This document shows positions 9,101 to 14,369 of a stretch of DNA of 22,613 nucleotides, one piece after another. Source of the DNA: DATKKX01 sp035542775 (GTDB taxonomy: Bacteria > Planctomycetota > Phycisphaerae > UBA1845 > UTPLA1); the NCBI GenBank assembly GCA_035542775.1, contig DATKKX010000423.1, forward strand, positions 1 to 22,613, in the 5' to 3' direction. Position 1 is the stretch's first letter, and each line of letters opens with the position of its first letter. The notes below the pieces were generated by a model. That model searched no databases. It worked only from the letters and a program-made list of their open reading frames with translations, and was not told the DNA's origin. The position numbers and the translations under genes were made by a program.

Positions 9101-9229
9101 ATTCATCGCGTACTGCTGCCAATGCTCCAGCGATAAAACCGATGGAGTTGCAGCTTCGGCGCGGGCGAAGATCTCTTCCCCGATCCTCTGGGTCGATTCT
9201 TCAAGAGCTTTCGGGTCAATATTGGCCAT
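6149..9229 (-). CDS. putA: Bifunctional proline dehydrogenase / L-glutamate gamma-semialdehyde dehydrogenase
   Basis: The product is 1,026 residues. The N-terminal half (about 100-450) is the FAD-dependent proline dehydrogenase barrel, with NISLKLSA, DMEHYAVKD, RLVKGAYWD and the late YLIRRLIENTAN motif. The C-terminal half (about 490-1000) is an aldehyde dehydrogenase, with FTGSREVG, the catalytic cysteine 798 in SGQKCTACSR, and the C-terminal PFGGFKMSG. Together they oxidise proline to glutamate, passing the semialdehyde inside one protein. The DNA-binding domain of enterobacterial PutA is missing, and so is a long C-terminal domain, so this is the short type without self-regulation. AGGAG lies five bases before the ATG. 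A tail of about 30 residues rich in Ser, Pro and Lys follows the last motif. The gene diverges from the secreted-protein gene at 9411 across 181 bp. Confidence 0.95.
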   Translation of the reverse strand: MANIDPKALEESTQRIGEEIFARAEAATPSVLSLEHWQQYAMNWMTEDEDLKLRLFRFIEVLPALRSREAIASHLLEYLRRPTDGHPPLPWPLRLAVAFQNPESGYAALVAQAARWGCSVMAGQFNAGSTPKEAIAAVLGFRQQGLAFTLDVLGETIIADRIAREHQELYIRLIREISEQARFWKPAPLLDEAPWGRVPRVNISLKLSAIVAKFDPSDPAGTAQAVLDRLRPIMRAARDTGSFLTVDMEHYAVKDMTLAIYKRVLEEPEFRDWPDCGIVIQVYMPDGERHMTELIDWSRKRGVPTTIRLVKGAYWDSETATAVRNGWPLPLYTRKWESDIAYEKVGRLMLENADIIRPAFASHNVRSIAAVLAMEQALGLPPRTLELQMLTGMGNPLKRALVEMKQRLRVYAPFGDEMTGMAYLIRRLIENTANESFLRQSFGQGTPVRQLLQDPARHEYIPETPLPKPFIQDPDEYAEMNPFVNESDVDFSRPEQRQAMDEALRSARSQFGRKYPAIIENVSVDTAEWFESLNPSKPSETVGRTALCDAGTVDRAVAAARKALSQWAATSPEDRAAILDRAADILHDRRFQAASWLIFEVGKTWREAHGDIQEAIDYLRFYAHDARRLASRPRRRDYPGETNEYFYAPRGVVAVMSPFCFPMALLTGMAAAGLVMGNTVLVKPAVSASVCGAQIVNVMIEAGLPPGVLNFVPGHGTVVGEHLVTHPGVDVIAFTGSREVGCRIIEHARHVRAGQTTFKHVIADMGAKNAIIVDDDADLDEAVQATIASAFHYSGQKCTACSRVVVLTRVYDDYLAKLVEAAAGIRPASAELPGTTVGPLVDGEALERAYRFIEAGKKQAKCLLGGDQARAKAGKASSEPYFLSPVVFADVPADSRLAQEEVLAPILAVIRADSFEQAIDIANGTAYALTGGVFSRSPRNIELAKARLEVGCLYVNRKITVSRVDRQPFGGFKMSGLGTKTGGPDYLQQYALPRTISENTMRHGFSPATGLAKPADRSPSPAKTHA

Positions 9230-9288
9230 CGCAGCTCCTGGTCACTCTCCTCGCTCGCGGACAAGCCTCGAACGAAAGCAGGAAAACA

Positions 9289-9315
9289 CCCCCCCCGCGG
9301 CCCGGCGTCCGGGCC
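9289..9315. other. C8 run and perfect hairpin in the divergent putA region
   Basis: A run of eight C (9289-9296) is followed by GGCCCGG-CGT-CCGGGCC (9299-9315), a 7-bp perfect stem with a 3-base loop. It lies between the divergent starts at 9229 and 9411, in the leader of the proline gene, so it could be a regulatory site or a leader hairpin. It is not followed by a T tract on either strand. Confidence 0.4.
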
Positions 9316-9372
9316 AATTCCCGTTGCCCTGTGCGACACAAGTCTAACCAGCACGCCGGGGCCTCACAAGCA

Positions 9373-9401
9373 TTGCAAGCCCCATGCCGAGCGCGTACAC
9401 T
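9373..9401 (+). promoter_or_regulatory. Promoter giving a predicted leaderless mRNA for the 9411 gene
   Basis: TTGCAA (9373-9378), a 17-bp spacer, TACACT (9396-9401), then nine bases to the ATG at 9411. No Shine-Dalgarno precedes that ATG. The spacing places the start of transcription at the start codon and is the main reason for choosing 9411 over the in-frame ATG at 9384. Confidence 0.5.
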
Positions 9402-9410
9402 CGCCCCGCG

Positions 9411-10226
9411 ATGGACGGAAAACGGACTCGCTCGACCCGACTTCGCCGAATGTTGACCCTCGCGATTGCCGCCCTTTGCTGCCATTCGTGCCGAGATGAA
9501 AGGCGGCATGCCACCGCCGAAGCCATCCACCTTCCCGAAGCAAACCCTCCGATTTCCGCCCAGGCCGCGCCAGCCGATGTGGCGCGTGCCTTCCTCGAAT
9601 CGATTCGCGATGCTCAACATGCCCGAGAAAGGGGTTTCGGGCGTCCCGAGCAGAAACGGGCATACGACTCTGCCATGGCCTCGATGCGCAGCCTGGCTGC
9701 GGCGCACGCCATCTATGACAACGCTCGCAACTCACGCTCGCCATCCATCCCCGCGGATATCTCTCCCGATGCCGCCGTCACCCTCGCACTTGAGTCCTGG
9801 GTTTCCCTCCTCGCGTATTACGTGGATGGGCTCTTCCTCGACACGATGACAGTCACCATGCCGAACCCTGAGGCGGCCTCGACTGCAACCGCCCGGTTGG
9901 AGGCCGAACGACCCGACGATGCCGCGCGGCTCCGCGAGCTGGAGGCTCGGGTCGCAACCGGCACCACCACTCAGCCCGCCCCTGAGCCAGGCACGCCTGC
10001 GTACTATGCGGCCCTGCGTGCCCAGGCTGTCGCCCTGCAGCCTCCCTTGAATATCCCCATCCGCACCAGCATCACGATCTCGCTGGTTCAAGAGGCCGGC
10101 GAATGGCGCGTGGTCGGCCTCCAGATCGGCCCCGGCTCCATGCCCTCGGCCGCAATTCGCCTTGCGGCCCCATCGCCCCCGCCTCCAACCACCGCACCGG
10201 CCGGATCACCTGCCCCCAGCCCATAG
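9411..10226 (+). CDS. Secreted protein of unknown function, possible lipoprotein
   Basis: The product is 271 residues. A basic start (KRTRSTRLRR) leads into a hydrophobic segment at about residues 14-25 and a CCHSC cluster, so the protein is exported and may be lipidated, although the lipobox is not canonical. The mature part is Ala-rich and mostly helical, with many Arg and Asp residues. Near its C-terminus ITISLVQEAGEWRVVGLQIG looks like the closing strands of an NTF2-like or similar small domain; this is a weak impression. It ends in a Pro/Ala/Ser tail suited to an envelope linker. I recognise no family. An ATG at 9384 would add nine residues but overlaps the promoter. The gene diverges from the putA-like gene and is followed by a 423-bp gap. 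Confidence 0.7.
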   Translation: MDGKRTRSTRLRRMLTLAIAALCCHSCRDERRHATAEAIHLPEANPPISAQAAPADVARAFLESIRDAQHARERGFGRPEQKRAYDSAMASMRSLAAAHAIYDNARNSRSPSIPADISPDAAVTLALESWVSLLAYYVDGLFLDTMTVTMPNPEAASTATARLEAERPDDAARLRELEARVATGTTTQPAPEPGTPAYYAALRAQAVALQPPLNIPIRTSITISLVQEAGEWRVVGLQIGPGSMPSAAIRLAAPSPPPPTTAPAGSPAPSP

Positions 10227-10649
10227 TAGGCCGACCACTTGGCGTCCACGCTCGGTCGATCGGTCGGCCAAGCCCCTTCCCACTCCGGCTGTCCCACATT
10301 TTCCACCAGGCCCTTCATTGCCAGCCGACAGGGACCCGCATCGGTCCGCAGGTTCTGCATACCTCGCGCAGATCTCGCCCAAGCCCTAAAGTTTTCTCCA
10401 ATTGGGCGCCGATTATGAATCTGCCTATGTTCGCTAGACAGCCCAGCTTAACTGCACCCAAGCCTATAGCGATAAACCTTCATTCCTGGAAGTCAAGGCA
10501 CAGGCAAAATCTGCCTCACGTGCTCGACGGGACGTCGGGATTCTCAGTCCGGAAATAGGATCAGGCCCCCCCAACGCCCTCGCTGGAGGTGACGGGCGGA
10601 ATGTGTCGCATGGGGTTTGGGCCGGATCCCTTGTGGAGATTGGTCAGTT
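10227..10649 (+). other. 423-bp intergenic region with a candidate promoter
   Basis: No credible gene is seen. A possible promoter for the following gene is TTAACT (10448-10453), a 17-bp spacer and GATAAA (10471-10476), in a locally less GC-rich stretch at about 10380-10500. If used, the leader would be about 165 bases. No T-tailed terminator for the upstream gene was found. Confidence 0.35.
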
Positions 10650-11384
10650 ATGCCGACTTCCGAACTCCTGCGAAGGTACCTCGACCCCTTGCTAAGAGGA
10701 CACCGCCAGACCTGTCGCGAACTCATCAAATTCGAGCTTGATAAAGGCACCCACCCCCGCACCCTCTACCACGATCTGATTTGGCCCGCCATGGAGCACG
10801 TTGAGCAGTTGTATCGGGAGGATCGAATCAATCTCGCCTCGGAACACATGGCCACCCGCATCAACCGAGCGGTCGCCGAGCACCTGCAGGCCAATCTGCC
10901 CCGCAACCAACCGGTGAACAAGCGTGTCCTCATCACCTGCGCCCACGGAGAAGCTGAGGAATTCAGCGCCCAGATGTGTGCCGACCTTTTCGAGGCCGAT
11001 GGCTGGGACGTTTATCTGCTCGGCGGCGGGGTGCCCAATGACGAGACCACTTCCGTCATCGGCGAGCTGCAACCCGATGTCCTGCTCATCATCGGCAGCC
11101 AGCCTTCTGATGCGCCCCAGGTGCGACAGTTGATTGACTATGTCCGCGCCATCAACGCGTGCCCGGCCATGAATATCATGGTGTCCGGCGGCGTCTTCAA
11201 CCGCGCCAGGGGCCTCTGGCGCGAGGTCAAAGCGGATTTGTATGCTGAAACCGCGGCGGAAGCCCTGGAACTGGCCAGCCAGGCGGAACCCCGAAAGCCC
11301 GAGCTCCGTGTCCCCGGTGCGCCGAAGAAGCGACGCCGACGCCGGCGCCCGCCGCTACTCGCGCAGGTCGAAGCCGATGCCTAG
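10650..11384 (+). CDS. Cobalamin-binding-fold protein lacking the canonical ligand histidine
   Basis: The product is 244 residues. Residues about 5-85 form the helical cap seen before B12-binding domains, including an INLASEHMATR helix with the conserved Glu-His pair at 65-66. Residues 90-210 match the flavodoxin-like B12-binding fold, with KRVLITCAHGE, a GWDVYLLGGGVP strand-loop and an IMVSGGVF strand. The DxHxxG motif that supplies the lower cobalt ligand is replaced by the segment at 98-106 (AHGEAEEFS). The protein may therefore bind cobalamin in another way, bind another ligand, or bind none. The C-terminus has a run of six Arg after two Lys (226-233), suggesting nucleic acid contact. Known relatives act as sensors (CarH, AerR) or corrinoid proteins. 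The start at 10650 has GGAG about 11 bases upstream; an in-frame ATG at 10617 is less likely. Confidence 0.75.
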   Translation: MPTSELLRRYLDPLLRGHRQTCRELIKFELDKGTHPRTLYHDLIWPAMEHVEQLYREDRINLASEHMATRINRAVAEHLQANLPRNQPVNKRVLITCAHGEAEEFSAQMCADLFEADGWDVYLLGGGVPNDETTSVIGELQPDVLLIIGSQPSDAPQVRQLIDYVRAINACPAMNIMVSGGVFNRARGLWREVKADLYAETAAEALELASQAEPRKPELRVPGAPKKRRRRRRPPLLAQVEADA

Positions 11385-11389
11385 GCCGC

Positions 11390-11422
11390 GAGACCAGGTC
11401 GCTCGATTTGAGATCAGGTCTC
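11390..11422. repeat. Direct repeat with 20-bp period containing an inverted repeat
   Basis: GAGACCAGGTC (11390-11400) recurs as GAGATCAGGTC (11410-11420), 10 of 11 bases identical and two helical turns apart. GAGACC (11390-11395) also pairs with GGTCTC (11417-11422). It begins six bases after the stop of the B12-fold gene. It may be a regulator site for the downstream unit or a weak transcription pause; no T tract follows. Confidence 0.3.
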
Positions 11423-11686
11423 CTTGACTCAAAGGCTGCCGCCAGCCGATAAAACGTCAGCGGCCGTCGAGGCAGAAGGATCTGCAAGCCACATTATACC
11501 CGGCGCTATACACGCGGTTTGGCCAGGGCGGGCCAAGCCAACTGGTAGGACCTGACGCCATCGTTAGTCCTATTGTCGAGTGAGAGTGGGGCTGGCGGCC
11601 GGTTTTCTTCTGCTTCCCCTCATCCGAGTCAGAGTCGCGACCTGCGATCGATCCCTGGTTATGATTGCGCTTGAACGTAAGGCGCG

Positions 11687-11706
11687 GATCGCCACGGTTG
11701 GCGATC
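11687..11706 (+). promoter_or_regulatory. Perfect 8-bp hairpin just upstream of a ribosome binding site
   Basis: GATCGCCA (11687-11694), loop CGGT, TGGCGATC (11699-11706). The Shine-Dalgarno GAGGT follows at about 11714-11718 and the ATG is at 11726. As DNA it is a good operator-like dyad; as RNA it would form a stable tetraloop hairpin beside the ribosome site. Confidence 0.45.
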
Positions 11707-11725
11707 GCCGTATGAGGTAGCCGCC

Positions 11726-12682
11726 ATGCAAGCCATCCTCGTCGAAGCGGGCAAGGTCGATCTCCGCGAAGTGCCCCAGCCCAAGGCAGGCAAGGGCGAG
11801 GTCCTCGTTAAGGTCCGCCTGGCGGGCATCTGCGGAACTGATCTGGAGATACTCCGTGGATACGCCGACTTCCAGGGCGTCCTCGGCCATGAGTTTGTCG
11901 GCACAGTGATCGCCGGATCCACCTCGCTCGAGGGAAAGCGCGTCGTCGGAGAAATAAATTGCGTCTGCGGCCGTTGCGACATGTGTGCCAGCGGCCTGTC
12001 CGGTCATTGCCGCAAACGGACGGTGTTGGGCATCGCCGGGCGGGACGGAGCGTTTGCCGAGTATGTCATGCTGCCGGAACGCAACTGTCTGGAGGTGCCG
12101 CCCGGCGTCAGCGATGAGGAAGCGGTCTTCACCGAACCCCTGGCGGCCGCGTACCAGGTGGTACGCCAGGTGAAGATCGAGCCGCGCATGAGCGTGATAG
12201 TGCTCGGGACGGGCCGGCTGGGTCTGCTCGTGGCCCAGGTGCTGGCGCAGACCGGTTGCCGCCTGACGGCCGTCGGCCGCAATCCAAAGACATTGGGCTT
12301 GCTGGATCGAAAGCGGATTCGCACCGCCACGGTCGATGAGACTCACCGGAACCAGGATCACGACCTGGTTGTAGACTGTACCGGTTCACCGGAAGGACTG
12401 GGAATCGCCTTGGGCCTGGTGCGGCCACGAGGCACGATCGTCCTGAAGACCACATGCTTGATGAAGGGAGACGTCGACCTGGCCCAGGCAGTGGTCAACG
12501 AAGTGACGATTCTCGGCAGCCGGTGCGGGCCGTTCGGCGAGGCCCTCAACGCCCTCGCCAGGAAGCAGGTTGAGGTGGCGAGCATGGTCACGCACGTGGT
12601 CCCGCTTGCCGAGGGGGTCAAGGCCCTGCGATTGGCTGGGGAACCGGATCAAGTCAAGGTACTTCTCAAGGTTGGCGAATGA
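11726..12682 (+). CDS. Zinc-dependent medium-chain dehydrogenase, short form
   Basis: The product is 318 residues, short for the family (usually 340 or more). The catalytic zinc ligands are in CGTD (36-39), GHE (54-56) and EPLA (137-140). The structural zinc lobe has cysteines 81, 84, 87 and 95 in the standard C-x2-C-x2-C-x7-C spacing. The Rossmann loop is GTGRLG at 161-166. Known of the family: NAD(P)-dependent oxidation of alcohols, sorbitol-like polyols or threonine. The substrate is not predictable. GAGGT about eight bases before the ATG supports the start. The stop overlaps the start of pgeF by four bases (ATGA), so the two are translationally coupled. The zinc sites of this protein and of the dehydrogenase at 3197-4432 are both intact, but the two are only distant paralogues. 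Confidence 0.9.
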   Translation: MQAILVEAGKVDLREVPQPKAGKGEVLVKVRLAGICGTDLEILRGYADFQGVLGHEFVGTVIAGSTSLEGKRVVGEINCVCGRCDMCASGLSGHCRKRTVLGIAGRDGAFAEYVMLPERNCLEVPPGVSDEEAVFTEPLAAAYQVVRQVKIEPRMSVIVLGTGRLGLLVAQVLAQTGCRLTAVGRNPKTLGLLDRKRIRTATVDETHRNQDHDLVVDCTGSPEGLGIALGLVRPRGTIVLKTTCLMKGDVDLAQAVVNEVTILGSRCGPFGEALNALARKQVEVASMVTHVVPLAEGVKALRLAGEPDQVKVLLKVGE

Positions 12683-13482
12683 CCGAGCACCGGACCGTCA
12701 CGCTCGCCGTCGAGCCGTTCGCGGACACGAGCTTGCTTTCTTTTCCATCGTTGTCGAGCATCGGAGGATTCTCGCACTGCATCACCACGCGGCCCTGGAA
12801 CATGGCGGTGCATCGCGGGCCGGACTCAGACCAAGCGGTTGACCGGCGGCGACGGATATGCCGGAAACTCGGTCTGCCGTTCGAGAACCTGACGGCCGCG
12901 GACCAGATCCACAGCGCCCACGTGCTGCGGGTGCTACCAACCGACAGGGGACGGGGACGCGAGGGACGCGACACGGCCATTCACTTCACCGACGGGCTGG
13001 TATGCGATCTGCCCGGCGTGCCTGTGATCCAGTTCTCCGCGGACTGCCCGATCATCATCGTGGTGGAGCCGCGCAGGCGCATCCTTGGAACCGCCCATGC
13101 GAGCTGGCGCGGGACCATCGCCCGGATCGCCTTGGAGTTGATTCGTCAGCTCGTGCGGGAGTTCGCGGTGCAGCCGGACGAATTGATCGCCGCTGTCGGT
13201 CCCTGCGCGGGCGCCACCGAGTATGAGGTCGGCGACGAGGTGTTCCGCATCGCCCTGGCGCAGTTGGCCGACGCCGAGAGACATTTCCCGGTGCATGGGG
13301 GCAAGCGGTGCTTTGATCTCCGCTCGGCCAATGTAGCCCAGTTGATCCAAGCTGGCGTGCGCCCGGACCGCATCAGCGTGGCCGACGAGTCCACAATGAG
13401 TGACCCGCGCTTTTTCTCCCACCGCCGTGACGGCGAGTCCACCGGCCGCTTCGCCATCATCGCCGGCATAAGAGAAGCGTAA
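12679..13482 (+). CDS. pgeF: Peptidoglycan editing factor PgeF (YfiH/DUF152 family)
   Basis: The product is 267 residues, the normal length. The three metal or active-site positions of the family are present: His78 in ADQIHSAHV, Cys123 in SADCPII and His140 in HASWRGT. The family form of the last is HAGWRG, so Gly is changed to Ser here. GPCAG-x3-YEV (175-184) and the C-terminal FFSHRRDG-x3-GRFA (245-259) are also typical. Known of the family: in E. coli it removes wrongly incorporated L-Ser from muropeptide precursors, and relatives act on purine nucleosides; both are cytoplasmic roles. The ATG overlaps the stop of the upstream dehydrogenase as ATGA, and there is no separate promoter. The queC-like gene follows after 85 bp on the same strand. 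Confidence 0.92.
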   Translation: MTEHRTVTLAVEPFADTSLLSFPSLSSIGGFSHCITTRPWNMAVHRGPDSDQAVDRRRRICRKLGLPFENLTAADQIHSAHVLRVLPTDRGRGREGRDTAIHFTDGLVCDLPGVPVIQFSADCPIIIVVEPRRRILGTAHASWRGTIARIALELIRQLVREFAVQPDELIAAVGPCAGATEYEVGDEVFRIALAQLADAERHFPVHGGKRCFDLRSANVAQLIQAGVRPDRISVADESTMSDPRFFSHRRDGESTGRFAIIAGIREA

Positions 13483-13567
13483 TGGTCCGAGTATGCGCCA
13501 TTCCATGATCGGAACAACGCAACTGCTCAACCCGTCAGGCCGATGATCCGGGCAGGAGACGAATGCC

Positions 13568-14281
13568 ATGACTATGGAGAAAGCGGTCATCCTCTGCTCC
13601 GGGGGGCTCAACAGCGCGGTGATGACCTCCGTGGCCGCGAAGGAATACGCCCTGATGCTGTTGCACGTCCGATACGGCCACCGGGCGCAGGCCAGGGAAA
13701 CGGTCCTCTTCGAGAAGCAGGCCGAATTCTTCAAAGCCCAGGAGCGTTTGGTCGTAGACATGCCGCATTTTGCGGCGATCGGCGGCAACGCACGCGTGAG
13801 CCGCAAGCGACAGGTCGAGGACGCCCTGGCTCTGGGCGAGGGAACGTCGAACTGCTACGTCCCCGGCTTCGTCGCCGGACTGCTCAGCGCCGCCTTCAAT
13901 TGGGCATGGGTCACCGGGGCCTCGAAGGTCTTTCTCGGAGTGAGCGAAGACCTGGGCCCGCCGGCGCCACGAACCAACCGCATCTACCCCGACTATTCCC
14001 GGGCCTACATCCAGCTCTGCGGACAGCTCTTCACCGAGGCGGCGCCGGGCAAAACGATCGCCATCGAGACGCCGCTGATCGACATGAACCGCTCAGATAT
14101 CATCAAGCTCGGCAACCGGGTTGGAACTCCGTTTCAATTGACCTGGTCTTGCCTGTCCTCACCGACGGAGGCGTGCGGTGCATGCGTCGGCTGTGCAACG
14201 CGCAACCGGGGCTTCCTCGATGCGGCAGTACCGGACCCGGTCCTGATCGCGGCGTCAGTCCGCGCGGCGGCGGTTAGCTGA
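13568..14281 (+). CDS. queC: QueC-like 7-cyano-7-deazaguanine synthase, divergent
   Basis: The product is 237 residues, the usual QueC length. An N-terminal PP-loop ATPase motif SGGLNS is at 11-16, and four zinc cysteines at 195, 203, 206 and 209 have the QueC spacing, followed by a C-terminal R-x-RGF. Known of QueC: ATP-dependent conversion of 7-carboxy-7-deazaguanine to preQ0, on the way to queuosine. Several positions differ from the usual pattern: the PP-loop Asp is Asn15, the VPxRN motif reads VPGFVAG (98-104), and the YPDCR-like stretch reads YPDYSR (140-145). The enzyme may thus act on another acid or be a weak QueC. No other queuosine gene is in the window. AGGAG at 13554-13558 lies nine bases before the chosen ATG; an ATG at 13574 is also possible. 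It is probably co-transcribed with pgeF. Confidence 0.75.
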   Translation: MTMEKAVILCSGGLNSAVMTSVAAKEYALMLLHVRYGHRAQARETVLFEKQAEFFKAQERLVVDMPHFAAIGGNARVSRKRQVEDALALGEGTSNCYVPGFVAGLLSAAFNWAWVTGASKVFLGVSEDLGPPAPRTNRIYPDYSRAYIQLCGQLFTEAAPGKTIAIETPLIDMNRSDIIKLGNRVGTPFQLTWSCLSSPTEACGACVGCATRNRGFLDAAVPDPVLIAASVRAAAVS

Positions 14282-14324
14282 GCGAAATAACCGCAGCACA
14301 TTTGCAGCACATGAACACGGGTGC

Positions 14325-14349
14325 CACGGACCAACCTGGTTTGTCCGTG
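14325..14349. terminator. Hairpin between convergent genes
   Basis: CACGGAC (14325-14331) pairs with GTCCGTG (14343-14349) around an inner AACC/GGTT. It lies between the stop of the queC-like gene (14281) and the stop of argS (14370), where a bidirectional terminator is expected. There is no T tract on either side, so termination is an inference from position. It could instead be a REP-like intergenic palindrome. Confidence 0.35.
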
Positions 14350-14369
14350 CGCCTGGTCGCGTTTGGGGC

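Larger units (their letters stand above)
11385..11725 (+). other. 341-bp intergenic region upstream of the dehydrogenase-pgeF-queC unit
   Basis: No gene is seen. It holds a short direct repeat just after the previous stop, a possible TTGACT / GATAAA promoter pair (start near 11424, spacer 18) and a hairpin near the next start; the repeat and hairpin are listed separately. Confidence 0.4.

Noticed and set aside
13543..14277. A 244-codon frame almost co-extensive with the queC-like gene
   Set aside because: Same strand but a different frame from the recognisable QueC motifs; its product is low-complexity Arg/Gly-rich.
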